A stretch of DNA of 64,000 nt from Nannobrachium achirus (Eukaryota; Chordata; Actinopteri; Myctophiformes; Myctophidae), in the NCBI GenBank assembly GCA_963921795.1, contig OY997643.1, forward strand, positions 71,447,980 through 71,511,979, given 5' to 3'. The notes beneath the pieces were generated by a model. It had not been told where the DNA came from. It saw only the letters and a list, made by a program, of their open reading frames with translations, and made no database searches. Positions 1 to 13,800 of the stretch are shown piece by piece. The position numbers were made by a program, and so were the translations under genes. How positions within the stretch are numbered: position 1 is the first letter of the stretch; every line of letters begins with the position of its first letter.

Positions 1-45
1 TAATAACTCTATACAGTTCTTTGATTCATGTGTAATACGTGATTA
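1..45 (+). other. Intron fragment of duplicated gene, copy 1
   Basis: These bases match 37037-37081 exactly. There they lie in the intron between the first visible exon (36674-36935) and the next one (37201-37278) of copy 2. The same intron resumes at 21519, so everything between is inserted sequence. The exon that precedes this fragment in copy 1 must lie upstream of the window. Confidence 0.85.
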
Positions 46-126
46 AGTGTGCCTGCTATGCAATAGCAAAACACTTATTGTAATCCGCCATACTTAATTA
101 ATTAAGTCTTTCGCCACGAATTTCTG

Positions 127-478
127 CACGTAATAACTGCCGCACAATTTACGCCACCGCCGCAATATATACATCAAAACGTGCGGCTCGGCCGGGAATG
201 GTGTGCTATTACTTTTCTTTCCGATCCGCGTTACCATTGCGACGTAATTCGCAAAAAACGACGCCAAAAAACCCCATTGACTTAGAATGGGGGAAACTTC
301 GGCACGTAATAACTGCCGCACGATTTACGCCACCCCCGCAATATATACATCAAAATGTGCGGCTCGGCCGGGAATGGTGTGCTATTACTTTTCTTTCCGA
401 TCCGCTTTACGATTGCGATGTAATTCGCAAAAAACAACGCCCAAAAACTCCATTGACTTTGAATGGGGGACTCCGAAA
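127..478. repeat. Two-copy tandem repeat, 176-bp period
   Basis: The block starting CACGTAATAACTGCCGCAC at 127 recurs at 303 with a few substitutions, giving a period of 176 bp. A decayed third start is visible near 490-525. It lies in the 5' part of the Helentron-like insertion. Short open frames crossing it are not conserved between the two copies, so I call no gene. Confidence 0.8.
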
Positions 479-714
479 AAAACCCAGAAACTTTGGCGCC
501 ACATAACTCTGCCATACTTTTGCCTAGCAACGTCATTTAAAATGTAAAATGCTCACACAACTTTGGTCTTTTTCCGACCAATAGGGATGAGCTGTAATTG
601 ATTAAGCCTCGCCCCCTCTTTAACAGGAAGTGCCCTTCACCAAACAGGAAGTGCCTCTATAACTCATGAACCGTTTGTCGTACAGACTTGCGGCTGGTGT
701 CATACCTTTTCTTT
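479..714. other. Unique spacer with a short module repeated at 1640-1740
   Basis: No gene is visible. Two short pieces recur later in the same insertion: the CACCAAACAGGAAGTGCC motif (around 635-655 and 1655-1690) and TGAACCGTTTGTC followed by TACAGAC (666 onward and about 1702 onward). The insertion is therefore built from duplicated modules. Confidence 0.6.
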
Positions 715-1460
715 TTTTCTCAATTTTTTTTTCTCAATTTTTTTTTTTCTCAAATTTTTTTTCTCAAATTTTTTTTTTCTCAAAATTTTTTTTTCTCAAA
801 TTTTTTTTTCTCAAATTTTTTTTTCTCAAAAATTTTTTTTCTCAACATTTTTTTTTTCTCAAATTTTTTTTTTCTCAAAAATTTTTTTTTCTCAATTTTT
901 TTTTCTCAACATTTTTTTTTCTCAATTTTTTTCTCAATTTTTTTTTCTCAAAAATTTTTTTTTCTCAATTTTTTTCTCAAATTTTTTTTCTCAAAAAATT
1001 TTTTTCTAAATTTTTTTTTTCTCAAAATAATTTTTCTCAAAAAATGTTTTTCTCAAAATTGTTTTCTCAAAATTATTTTTTTCTCAACATTTTTTTTTTC
1101 TCAAAATTTTTTTTTCTCAATTTTTTTTTCTCAATTTTTTTTCTCAAAATTTTTTTTTCTCAATTTTTTTCTCAATTTTTTTTTCTCAAAAATTTTTTTT
1201 TCTCAATTTTTTTCTCAAATTCTTTTTCTCAAAAGTTTTTTTTCTCAATTTTTTTTTTCTCAAAATTATTTTTTTCTCAAAAAATGTTTTTCTCAAAATT
1301 GTTTTCTCAAAATTATTTTTTTCTCAACATTTTTTTTTCTCACATTTTTTTTTCTCAAGATTTTTTTTTCTCACAATTTTTTTTTCAAAATTTCTTTTTC
1401 TCAAAAAAGTTTTTTTCTCAAATTTTTTTTCTCACAAAACAATTTTTTCTCAAAAAACTG
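715..1460. repeat. T-rich minisatellite, unit about T7-9 CTCAA
   Basis: About 750 bp of runs of 5-10 T separated by CTCAA or CTCAAAA. Two long open frames across it encode only Phe/Ser/Gln/Leu low-complexity peptide, because the unit has no stop in those frames. The same repeat occurs in the same orientation at 21071-21275, at the other edge of the satellite. Confidence 0.9.
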
Positions 1461-1839
1461 TCGTTAAAGTGCGACCCGTGATAACGGCCAAAAATGCTCC
1501 AAAACGCCACTAATTAGTCGAAATGGCTGACTTCCTGTTTGGTTTCTGATTGGCTGCTGGCCTTGTGACGTGGGTAGAGCTGCGAGGGCCTGGTCATCGC
1601 TGCTTGCAGCTTTAATTCATTAATCGTCCATGACCTTAATTGGGGCCTATTTCGCCAAACAGGAAGTGCCCCTCACCAAACAGGAAGTGACCCTTGATCT
1701 CGTGAACCGTTTGTCATACAGACACGCGGGTTGCGTCAAATGAAATAACGCTAATGCTAACACCAACCGCTACACAAGGTTGCACAGACTTAGCGAGCTG
1801 CAGGCACACTTACAATTTCTTAGAAATTTTCTCTTCTAG
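1461..1839 (+). repeat. Internal copy of the element's 3'-end module
   Basis: Starts with ACTGTCGTTAAAGTGCGACC (about 1457-1476) and ends with the GCAGGCACACTT motif (1800-1811), a hairpin AATTTC-TTA-GAAATT (1814-1828) and CTAG (1836-1839). Both ends recur in the right-terminal module (21281-21515). The satellite starts directly after this internal CTAG. Confidence 0.75.
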
Positions 1840-4800
1840 TTAACCCTATCCCTAGCCCTAGCCCTCAGGTCCAGTTACATGGTATTAGTAGTTATTAACC
1901 CTAGCCCTAACCCTAGCCCTATCCCTAGCCCTAGCCCTAACCCTAGCCCTATCCCTAGCCCTCAGGTCCAGTTCCATGGTATTAGTAGTTATTAACCCTA
2001 TCCCTAGCCCTAGCCCTCAGTTCCAGTTACATGGTATTAGTAGTTATTAACCCTAGCCCTAACCCTAGCCCTATCCCTAGCCCTAGCCCTATCCCTATCC
2101 CTAGCCCTAGCCCTCAGGTCCAGTTCCATGGTATTAGTAGTTATTAACCCTATCCCTAGCCCTAGCCCTCAGGTCCAGTTACATGGTATTAGTAGTTATT
2201 AACCCTAGCCCTAACCCTAGCCCTATCCCTAGCCCTATCCCTAGCCCTCAGGTCCAGTTCCATGGTATTAGTAGTTATTAACCCTATCCCTAGCCCTAGC
2301 CCTCAGTTACAGTTACATGGTATTAGTAGTTATTAACCCTAGCCCTAACCCTAGCCCTATCCCTAGCCCTAGCCCTATCCCTAGCCCTATCCCTAGCCCT
2401 CAGGTCCAGTTCCATGGTATTAGTAGTTATTAACCCTATCCCTAGCCCTAGCCCTCAGGTCCAGTTACATGGTATTAGTAGTTATTAACCCTTGCCCTAA
2501 CCCTAGCCCTATCCCTATCCCTAGCCCTATCCCTAGCCCTATCCCTAGCCCTCAGGTCCAGTTCCATGGTATTAGTAGTTATTAACCCTATCCCTAGCCC
2601 TAGCCCTCAGGTCCAGTTACATGGTATTAGTAGTTATTAACCCTAGCCCTAACCCTAGCCCTATCCCTAGCCCTAGCCCTATCCCCAGCCCTATCCCTAG
2701 CCCTCAGGTCCAGTTCCATGGTATTAGTAGTTATTAACCCTATCCCTAGCCCTAGCCCTCAGGTCCAGTTACATGGTATTAGTAGTTATTAACCCTAGCC
2801 CTAACCCTAGCCCTATCCCTAGCCCTAGCCCTATCCCTAGCCCTCAGGTCCAGTTCCATGGTATTAGTATTTATTAACCCTATCCCTAGCCCTAGCCCTC
2901 AGGTCCAGTTACATGGTATTAGTAGTTATTAACCCTAGCCCTAACCCTAGCCCTATCCCTAGCCCTAGCCCTAACTCTATCCCTAGCCCTCAGGTCCAGT
3001 TCCATGGTATTAGTAGTTATTAACCCTATCCCTAGCCCTCAGGTCCAGTTACATGGTATTAGTAGTTATTAACCCTAGCCCTAACCCTAGCCCTATCCCT
3101 AGCCCTAGCCCTATCCCTAGCCCTATCCCTAGCCCTCAGGTCCAGTTCCATGGTTTTAGTAGTTATTAACCCTAGCCCTATCCCTAGCCCTCAGGTCCAG
3201 TTACATGGTATTAGTAGTTATTAACCCTAGCCCTAACCCTAGCCCTATCCCTAGCCCTAGCCCTATCCCTAGCCCTATCCCTAGCCCTCAGGTCCAGTTA
3301 CATGGTATTAGTAGTTATTAACCCTAGCCCTATCCCTAGCCCTCAGGTCCAGTTCCATGGTATTAGCAGTTATTAACCCTATCCCTAGCCCTAGCCCTCA
3401 GGTCCAGTTACATGGTATTAGTAGTTATTAACCCTAGCCCTAACCCTAGCCCTATCCCTAGCCCTATCCCTATCCCTATCCCTATCCCTAGCCCTCAGGT
3501 CCAGTACCATGGTATTAGTAGTTATTAACCCTATCCCTAGCCCTAGCCCTCAGTTCCAGTTACATGGTATTAGTAGTTATTAACCCTAGCCCTAACCCTA
3601 GCCCTATCCCTAGCCCTAGCCCTATCCCTAGCCCTATCCCTAGCCCTCAGGTCCAGTTCCATGGTATTAGTAGTTATTAACCCTATCCCTAGCCCTAGCC
3701 CTCAGGTCCAGTTACATGGTATTAGTAGTTATTAACCCTTGCCCTAACCCTAGCCCTAGCCCTAGCCCTATCCCTATCCCTAGCCCTATCCCTAGCCCTC
3801 AGGTCCAGTTCCATGGTATTAGTAGTTATTAACCCTATCCCTAGCCCTAGCCCTCAGGTCCAGTTACATGGTATTAGTAGTTATTAACCCTAGCCCTAAC
3901 CCTAGCCCTATCCCTAGCCCTAGCCCTATCCCTATCCCTAGCCCTCAGGTCCAGTTCCATGGTATTAGTAGTTATTAACCCTATCCCTAGCCCTCAGGTC
4001 CAGTTACATGGTATTAGTAGTTATTAACCCTAGCCCTAACCCTAGCCCTATCCCTAGCCCTAGCCCTATCCCTAGCCCTATCCCTAGCCCTCAGGTCCAG
4101 TTCCATGGTTTTAGTAGTTATTAACCCTAGCCCTATCCCTAGCCCTCAGGTCCAGTTACATGGTATTAGTAGTTATTAACCCTAGCCCTAACCCTAGCCC
4201 TATCCCTAGCCCTAGCCCTATCCCTAGCCCTATCCCTAGCCCTCAGGTCCAGTTACATGGTATTAGTAGTTATTAACCCTAGCCCTATCCCTAGCCCTCA
4301 GGTCCAGTTCCATGGTATTAGCAGTTATTAACCCTATCCCTAGCCCTAGCCCTCAGGTCCAGTTACATGGTATTAGTAGTTATTAACCCTAGCCCTAACC
4401 CTAGCCCTATCCCTAGCCCTATCCCTATCCCTATCCCTATCCCTAGCCCTCAGGTCCAGTACCATGGTATTAGTAGTTATTAACCCTATCCCTAGCCCTA
4501 GCCCTCAGTTCCAGTTACATGGTATTAGTAGTTATTAACCCTAGCCCTAACCCTAGCCCTATCCCTAGCCCTAGCCCTATCCCTAGCCCTATCCCTAGCC
4601 CTCAGGTCCAGTTCCATGGTATTAGTAGTTATTAACCCTATCCCTAGCCCTAGCCCTCAGGTCCAGTTACATGGTATTAGTAGTTATTAACCCTTGCCCT
4701 AACCCTAGCCCTAGCCCTAGCCCTATCCCTATCCCTAGCCCTATCCCTAGCCCTCAGGTCCAGTTCCATGGTATTAGTAGTTATTAACCCTATCCCTAGC

Positions 4801-7800
4801 CCTAGCCCTCAGGTCCAGTTACATGGTATTAGTAGTTATTAACCCTAGCCCTAACCCTAGCCCTATCCCTAGCCCTAGCCCTATCCCTATCCCTAGCCCT
4901 CAGGTCCAGTTCCATGGTATTAGTAGTTATTAACCCTATCCCTAGCCCTCAGGTCCAGTTACATGGTATTAGTAGTTATTAACCCTAGCCCTAACCCTAG
5001 CCCTATCCCTAGCCCTAGCCCTATCCCTAGCCCTCAGGTCCAGTTCCATGGTATTAGTATTTATTAACCCTATCCCTAGCCCTAGCCCTCAGGTCCAGTT
5101 ACATGGTATTAGTAGTTATTAACCCTAGCCCTAACCCTAGCCCTATCCCTAGCCCTATCCCTATCCCTAGCCCTCAGGTCCAGTTCCATGGTATTAGTAG
5201 TTATTAACCCTATCCCTAGCCCTCAGGTCCAGTTACATGGTATTAGTAGTTATTAACCCTAGCCCTAACCCTAGCCCTATCCCTAGCCCTAGCCCTATCC
5301 CTAGCCCTATCCCTAGCCCTCAGGTCCAGTTCCATGGTTTTAGTAGTTATTAACCCTATCCCTAGCCCTAGCCCTCAGGTCCAGTTACATGGTATTAGTA
5401 GTTATTAACCCTAGCCCTAACCCTAGCCCTATCCCTAGCCCTAGCCCTATCCCTAGCCCTATCCCAAGCCCTCAGGTCCAGTTACATGGTATTAGTAGTT
5501 ATTAACCCTAGCCCTAACCCTAGCCCTATCCCTAGCCCTAGCCCTAACCCTAGCCCTATCCCTAGCCCTCAGGTCCAGTTCCATGGTATTAGCAGTTATT
5601 AACCCTATCCCTAGCCCTAGCCCTCAGGTCCAGTTACATGGTATTAGTAGTTATTAACCCTAGCCCTAACCCTAGCCCTATCCCTAGCCCTAGCCCTATC
5701 CCTAACCCTAGCCCTCAGGTCCAGTTCCATGGTATTAGTAGTTATTAACCCTATCCCTAGCCCTCAGGTCCAGTTACATGGTATTAGTAGTTATTAACCC
5801 TAGCCCTAACCCTAGCCCTATCCCTAGCCCTAGCCCTATCCCTAGCCCTATCCCAAGCCCTCAGGTCCAGTTACATGGTATTAGTAGTTATTAACCCTAG
5901 CCCTAACCCTAGCCCTATCCCTAGCCCTAGCCCTAACCCTAGCCCTATCCCTAGCCCTCAGGTCCAGTTCCATGGTATTAGCAGTTATTAACCCTATCCC
6001 TAGCCCTAGCCCTCAGGTCCAGTTACATGGTATTAGTAGTTATTAACCCTAGCCCTAACCCTAGCCCTATCCCTAGCCCTAGCCCTATCCCTAGCCCTCA
6101 GGTCCAGTTCCATGGTATTAGTATTTATTAACCCTATCCCTAGCCCTAGCCCTCAGGTCCAGTTACATGGTATTAGTAGTTATTAACCCTAGCCCTAACC
6201 CTAGCCCTATCCCTAGCCCTATCCCTATCCCTAGCCCTCAGGTCCAGTTCCATGGTATTAGTAGTTATTAACCCTATCCCTAGCCCTCAGGTCCAGTTAC
6301 ATGGTATTAGTAGTTATTAACCCTAGCCCTAACCCTAGCCCTATCCCTAGCCCTAGCCCTATCCCTAGCCCTATCCCTAGCCCTCAGGTCCAGTTCCATG
6401 GTTTTAGTAGTTATTAACCCTATCCCTAGCCCTAGCCCTCAGGTCCAGTTACATGGTATTAGTAGTTATTAACCCTAGCCCTAACCCTAGCCCTATCCCT
6501 AGCCCTAGCCCTATCCCTAGCCCTATCCCAAGCCCTCAGGTCCAGTTACATGGTATTAGTAGTTATTAACCCTAGCCCTAACCCTAGCCCTATCCCTAGC
6601 CCTAGCCCTAACCCTAGCCCTATCCCTAGCCCTCAGGTCCAGTTCCATGGTATTAGCAGTTATTAACCCTATCCCTAGCCCTAGCCCTCAGGTCCAGTTA
6701 CATGGTATTAGTAGTTATTAACCCTAGCCCTAACCCTAGCCCTATCCCTATCCCTATCCCTATCCCTAACCCTCAGGTCCAGTTCCATGGTATTAGTAGT
6801 TATTAACCCTATCCCTAGCCCTCAGGTCCAGTTACATGGTATTAGTAGTTATTAACCCTAGCCCTAACCCTAGCCCTATCCCTAGCCCTAGCCCTATCCC
6901 TAGCCCTATCCCTAGCCCTCAGGTCCAGTTCCATGGTTTTAGTAGTTATTAACCCTATCCCTAGCCCTAGCCCTCAGGTCCAGTTACATGGTATTAGTAG
7001 TTATTAACCCTAGCCCTAACCCTAGCCCTATCCCTAGCCCTAGCCCTATCCCTAGCCCTATCCCAAGCCCTCAGGTCCAGTTACATGGTATTAGTAGTTA
7101 TTAACCCTAGCCCTAACCCTAGCCCTATCCCTAGCCCTAGCCCTAACCCTAGCCCTATCCCTAGCCCTCAGGTCCAGTTCCATGGTATTAGCAGTTATTA
7201 ACCCTATCCCTAGCCCTAGCCCTCAGGTCCAGTTACATGGTATTAGTAGTTATTAACCCTAGCCCTAACCCTAGCCCTATCCCTATCCCTAGCCCTATCC
7301 CTAACCCTAGCCCTCAGGTCCAGTTCCATGGTATTAGTAGTTATTAACCCTATCCCTAGCCCTCAGGTCCAGTTACATGGTATTAGTAGTTATTAACCCT
7401 AGCCCTAACCCTAGCCCTATCCCTAGCCCTAGCCCTATCCCTAGCCCTATCCCAAGCCCTCAGGTCCAGTTACATGGTATTAGTAGTTATTAACCCTAGC
7501 CCTAACCCTAGCCCTATCCCTAGCCCTAGCCCTAACCCTAGCCCTATCCCTAGCCCTCAGGTCCAGTTCCATGGTATTAGCAGTTATTAACCCTATCCCT
7601 AGCCCTAGCCCTCAGGTCCAGTTACATGGTATTAGTAGTTATTAACCCTAGCCCTAACCCTAGCCCTATCCCTAGCCCTAGCCCTATCCCTAGCCCTCAG
7701 GTCCAGTTCCATGGTATTAGTATTTATTAACCCTATCCCTAGCCCTAGCCCTCAGGTCCAGTTACATGGTATTAGTAGTTATTAACCCTAGCCCTAACCC

Positions 7801-10800
7801 TAGCCCTATCCCTAGCCCTATCCCTATCCCTAGCCCTCAGGTCCAGTTCCATGGTATTAGTAGTTATTAACCCTATCCCTAGCCCTCAGGTCCAGTTACA
7901 TGGTATTAGTAGTTATTAACCCTAGCCCTAACCCTAGCCCTATCCCTAGCCCTAGCCCTATCCCTAGCCCTATCCCTAGCCCTCAGGTCCAGTTCCATGG
8001 TATTAGCAGTTATTAACCCTATCCCTAGCCCTAGCCCTCAGGTCCAGTTACATGGTATTAGTAGTTATTAACCCTAGCCCTAACCCTAGCCCTATCCCTA
8101 GCCCTAGCCCTATCCCTAGCCCTCAGGTCCAGTTCCATGGTATTAGTATTTATTAACCCTATCCCTAGCCCTAGCCCTCAGGTCCAGTTACATGGTATTA
8201 GTAGTTATTAACCCTAGCCCTAACCCTAGCCCTATCCCTAGCCCTATCCCTATCCCTAGCCCTCAGGTCCAGTTCCATGGTATTAGTAGTTATTAACCCT
8301 ATCCCTAGCCCTCAGGTCCAGTTACATGGTATTAGTAGTTATTAACCCTAGCCCTAACCCTAGCCCTATCCCTAGCCCTAGCCCTATCCCTAGCCCTATC
8401 CCTAGCCCTCAGGTCCAGTTCCATGGTTTTAGTAGTTATTAACCCTATCCCTAGCCCTAGCCCTCAGGTCCAGTTACATGGTATTAGTAGTTATTAACCC
8501 TAGCCCTAACCCTAGCCCTATCCCTAGCCCTAGCCCTATCCCTAGCCCTATCCCAAGCCCTCAGGTCCAGTTACATGGTATTAGTAGTTATTAACCCTAG
8601 CCCTAACCCTAGCCCTATCCCTAGCCCTAGCCCTAACCCTAGCCCTATCCCTAGCCCTCAGGTCCAGTTCCATGGTATTAGCAGTTATTAACCCTATCCC
8701 TAGCCCTAGCCCTCAGGTCCAGTTACATGGTATTAGTAGTTATTAACCCTAGCCCTAACCCTAGCCCTATCCCTAGCCCTAGCCCTATCCCTAACCCTAG
8801 CCCTCAGGTCCAGTTCCATGGTATTAGTAGTTATTAACCCTATCCCTAGCCCTCAGGTCCAGTTACATGGTATTAGTAGTTATTAACCCTAGCCCTAACC
8901 CTAGCCCTATCCCTAGCCCTAGCCCTATCCCTAGCCCTATCCCAAGCCCTCAGGTCCAGTTACATGGTATTAGTAGTTATTAACCCTAGCCCTAACCCTA
9001 GCTCTATCCCTAGCCCTAGCCCTAACCCTAGCCCTATCCCTAGCCCTCAGGTCCAGTTCCATGGTATTAGCAGTTATTAACCCTATCCCTAGCCCTAGCC
9101 CTCAGGTCCAGTTACATGGTATTAGTAGTTATTAACCCTAGCCCTAACCCTAGCCCTATCCCTAGCCCTAGCCCTATCCCTAGCCCTCAGGTCCAGTTCC
9201 ATGGTATTAGTATTTATTAACCCTATCCCTAGCCCTAGCCCTCAGGTCCAGTTACATGGTATTAGTAGTTATTAACCCTAGCCCTAACCCTAGCCCTATC
9301 CCTAGCCCTATCCCTATCCCTAGCCCTCAGGTCCAGTTCCATGGTATTAGTAGTTATTAACCCTATCCCTAGCCCTCAGGTCCAGTTACATGGTATTAGT
9401 AGTTATTAACCCTAGCCCTAACCCTAGCCCTATCCCTAGCCCTAGCCCTATCCCTAGCCCTATCCCTAGCCCTCAGGTCCAGTTCCATGGTTTTAGTAGT
9501 TATTAACCCTATCCCTAGCCCTAGCCCTCAGGTCCAGTTACATGGTATTAGTAGTTATTAACCCTAGCCCTAACCCTAGCCCTATCCCTAGCCCTAGCCC
9601 TATCCCTAGCCCTATCCCAAGCCCTCAGGTCCAGTTACATGGTATTAGTAGTTATTAACCCTAGCCCTAACCCTAGCCCTATCCCTAGCCCTAGCCCTAA
9701 CCCTAGCCCTATCCCTAGCCCTCAGGTCCAGTTCCATGGTATTAGCAGTTATTAACCCTATCCCTAGCCCTAGCCCTCAGGTCCAGTTACATGGTATTAG
9801 TAGTTATTAACCCTAGCCCTAACCCTAGCCCTATCCCTAGCCCTAGCCCTATCCCTAACCCTAGCCCTCAGGTCCAGTTCCATGGTATTAGTAGTTATTA
9901 ACCCTATCCCTAGCCCTCAGGTCCAGTTACATGGTATTAGTAGTTATTAACCCTAGCCCTAACCCTAGCCCTATCCCTAGCCCTAGCCCTATCCCTAGCC
10001 CTATCCCAAGCCCTCAGGTCCAGTTACATGGTATTAGTAGTTATTAACCCTAGCCCTAACCCTAGCTCTATCCCTAGCCCTAGCCCTAACCCTAGCCCTA
10101 TCCCTAGCCCTCAGGTCCAGTTCCATGGTATTAGCAGTTATTAACCCTATCCCTAGCCCTAGCCCTCAGGTCCAGTTACATGGTATTAGTAGTTATTAAC
10201 CCTAGCCCTAACCCTAGCCCTATCCCTAGCCCTAGCCCTATCCCTAGCCCTCAGGTCCAGTTCCATGGTATTAGTATTTATTAACCCTATCCCTAGCCCT
10301 AGCCCTCAGGTCCAGTTACATGGTATTAGTAGTTATTAACCCTAGCCCTAACCCTAGCCCTATCCCTAGCCCTATCCCTATCCCTAGCCCTCAGGTCCAG
10401 TTCCATGGTATTAGTAGTTATTAACCCTATCCCTAGCCCTCCGGTCCAGTTACATGGTATTAGTAGTTATTAACCCTAGCCCTAACCCTAGCCCTATCCC
10501 TAGCCCTAGCCCTATCCCTAGCCCTATCCCTAGCCCTCAGGTCCAGTTCCATGGTTTTAGTAGTTATTAACCCTATCCCTAGCCCTAGCCCTCAGGTCCA
10601 GTTACATGGTATTAGTAGTTATTAACCCTAGCCCTAACCCTAGCCCTATCCCTAGCCCTAGCCCTATCCCTAGCCCTATCCCAAGCCCTCAGGTCCAGTT
10701 ACATGGTATTAGTAGTTATTAACCCTAGCCCTAACCCTAGCCCTATCCCTAGCCCTAGCCCTAACCCTAGCCCTATCCCTAGCCCTCAGGTCCAGTTCCA

Positions 10801-13800
10801 TGGTATTAGCAGTTATTAACCCTATCCCTAGCCCTAGCCCTCAGGTCCAGTTACATGGTATTAGTAGTTATTAACCCTAGCCCTAACCCTAGCCCTATCC
10901 CTAGCCCTAGCCCTATCCCTAACCCTAGCCCTCAGGTCCAGTTCCATGGTATTAGTAGTTATTAACCCTATCCCTAGCCCTCAGGTCCAGTTACATGGTA
11001 TTAGTAGTTATTAACCCTAGCCCTAACCCTAGCCCTATCCCTAGCCCTAGCCCTAGCCCTATCCCTAGCCCTAGCCCTATCCCTAGCCCTCAGGTCCAGT
11101 TCCATGGTATTAGTATTTATTAACCCTATCCCTAGCCCTAGCCCTCAGGTCCAGTTACATGGTATTAGTAGTTATTAACCCTAGCCCTAACCCTAGCCCT
11201 ATCCCTAGCCCTATCCCTATCCCTAGCCCTCAGGTCCAGTTCCATGGTATTAGTAGTTATTAACCCTATCCCTAGCCCTCAGGTCCAGTTACATGGTATT
11301 AGTAGTTATTAACCCTATCCCTAGCCCTAGCCCTCAGGTCCAGTTACATGGTATTAGTAGTTATTAACCCTAGCCCTAACCCTAGCCCTATCCCTAGCCC
11401 TATCCCTATCCCTAGCCCTCAGGTCCAGTTCCATGGTATTAGTAGTTATTAACCCTATCCCTAGCCCTCAGGTCCAGTTACATGGTATTAGTAGTTATTA
11501 ACCCTAGCCCTAACCCTAGCCCTATCCCTAGCCCTAGCCCTATCCCTAGCCCTATCCCTAGCCCTCAGGTCCAGTTCCATGGTTTTAGTAGTTATTAACC
11601 CTATCCCTATCCCTAGCCCTCAGGTCCAGTTCCATGGTATTAGCAGTTATTAACCCTATCCCTAGCCCTAGCCCTCAGGTCCAGTTACATGGTATTAGTA
11701 GTTATTAACCCTAGCCCTAACCCTAGCCCTATCCCTAGCCCTAGCCCTATCCCTAGCCCTATCCCAAGCCCTCAGGTCCAGTTACATGGTATTAGTAGTT
11801 ATTAACCCTAGCCCTAACCCTAGCCCTATCCCTAGCCCTAGCCCTAACCCTAGCCCTATCCCTAGCCCTCAGGTCCAGTTCCATGGTATTAGCAGTTATT
11901 AACCCTATCCCTAGCCCTAGCCCTCAGGTCCAGTTACATGGTATTAGTAGTTATTAACCCTAGCCCTAACCCTAGCCCTATCCCTAGCCCTAGCCCTATC
12001 CCTAACCCTAGCCCTCAGGTCCAGTTCCATGGTATTAGTAGTTATTAACCCTATCCCTAGCCCTCAGGTCCAGTTACATGGTATTAGTAGTTATTAACCC
12101 TAGCCCTAACCCTAGCCCTATCCCTAGCCCTAGCCCTATCCCTAGCCCTATCCCAAGCCCTCAGGTCCAGTTACATGGTATTAGTAGTTATTAACCCTAG
12201 CCCTAACCCTAGCCCTATCCCTAGCCCTAGCCCTAACCCTAGCCCTATCCCTAGCCCTCAGGTCCAGTTCCATGGTATTAGCAGTTATTAACCCTATCCC
12301 TAGCCCTAGCCCTCAGGTCCAGTTACATGGTATTAGTAGTTATTAACCCTAGCCCTAACCCTAGCCCTATCCCTAGCCCTAGCCCTATCCCTAGCCCTCA
12401 GGTCCAGTTCCATGGTATTAGTATTTATTAACCCTATCCCTAGCCCTAGCCCTCAGGTCCAGTTACATGGTATTAGTAGTTATTAACCCTAGCCCTAACC
12501 CTAGCCCTATCCCTAGCCCTATCCCTATCCCTAGCCCTCAGGTCCAGTTCCATGGTATTAGTAGTTATTAACCCTATCCCTAGCCCTCAGGTCCAGTTAC
12601 ATGGTATTAGTAGTTATTAACCCTAGCCCTAACCCTAGCCCTATCCCTAGCCCTAGCCCTATCCCTAGCCCTATCCCTAGCCCTCAGGTCCAGTTCCATG
12701 GTTTTAGTAGTTATTAACCCTATCCCTATCCCTAGCCCTCAGGTCCAGTTACATGGTATTAGTAGTTATTAACCCTAGCCCTAACCCTAGCCCTATCCCT
12801 AGCCCTAGCCCTATCCCTAGCCCTATCCCAAGCCCTCAGGTCCAGTTACATGGTATTAGTAGTTATTAACCCTAGCCCTAACCCTAGCCCTATCCCTAGC
12901 CCTAGCCCTAACCCTAGCCCTATCCCTAGCCCTCAGGTCCAGTTCCATGGTATTAGCAGTTATTAACCCTATCCCTAGCCCTAGCCCTCAGGTCCAGTTA
13001 CATGGTATTAGTAGTTATTAACCCTAGCCCTAACCCTAGCCCTATCCCTAGCCCTAGCCCTATCCCTAACCCTAGCCCTCAGGTCCAGTTCCATGGTATT
13101 AGTATTTATTAACCCTATCCCTAGCCCTAGCCCTCAGGTCCAGTTACATGGTATTAGTAGTTATTAACCCTAGCCCTAACCCTAGCCCTATCCCTAGCCC
13201 TATCCCTATCCCTAGCCCTCAGGTCCAGTTACATGGTATTAGTAGTTATTAACCCTAGCCCTAACCCTAGCCCTATCCCTAGCCCTAGCCCTATCCCTAG
13301 CCCTATCCCTAGCCCTCAGGTCCAGTTCCATGGTTTTAGTAGTTATTAACCCTATCCCTATCCCTAGCCCTCAGGTCCAGTTACATGGTATTAGTAGTTA
13401 TTAACCCTAGCCCTAACCCTAGCCCTATCCCTAGCCCTAGCCCTATCCCTAGCCCTATCCCAAGCCCTCAGGTCCAGTTACATGGTATTAGTAGTTATTA
13501 ACCCTAGCCCTAACCCTAGCCCTATCCCTAGCCCTAGCCCTAACCCTAGCCCTATCCCTAGCCCTCAGGTCCAGTTCCATGGTATTAGCAGTTATTAACC
13601 CTATCCCTAGCCCTAGCCCTCAGGTCCAGTTACATGGTATTAGTAGTTATTAACCCTAGCCCTAACCCTAGCCCTATCCCTAGCCCTAGCCCTATCCCTA
13701 GCCCTCAGGTCCAGTTCCATGGTATTAGTATTTATTAACCCTATCCCTAGCCCTAGCCCTCAGGTCCAGTTACATGGTATTAGTAGTTATTAACCCTAGC

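Noticed and set aside
666-1481. Two overlapping open frames of about 260-270 codons rich in Phe, Ser and Gln
   Set aside because: They are created by the T-run/CTCAA minisatellite, which has no stop in these frames; no domain and no complex sequence.
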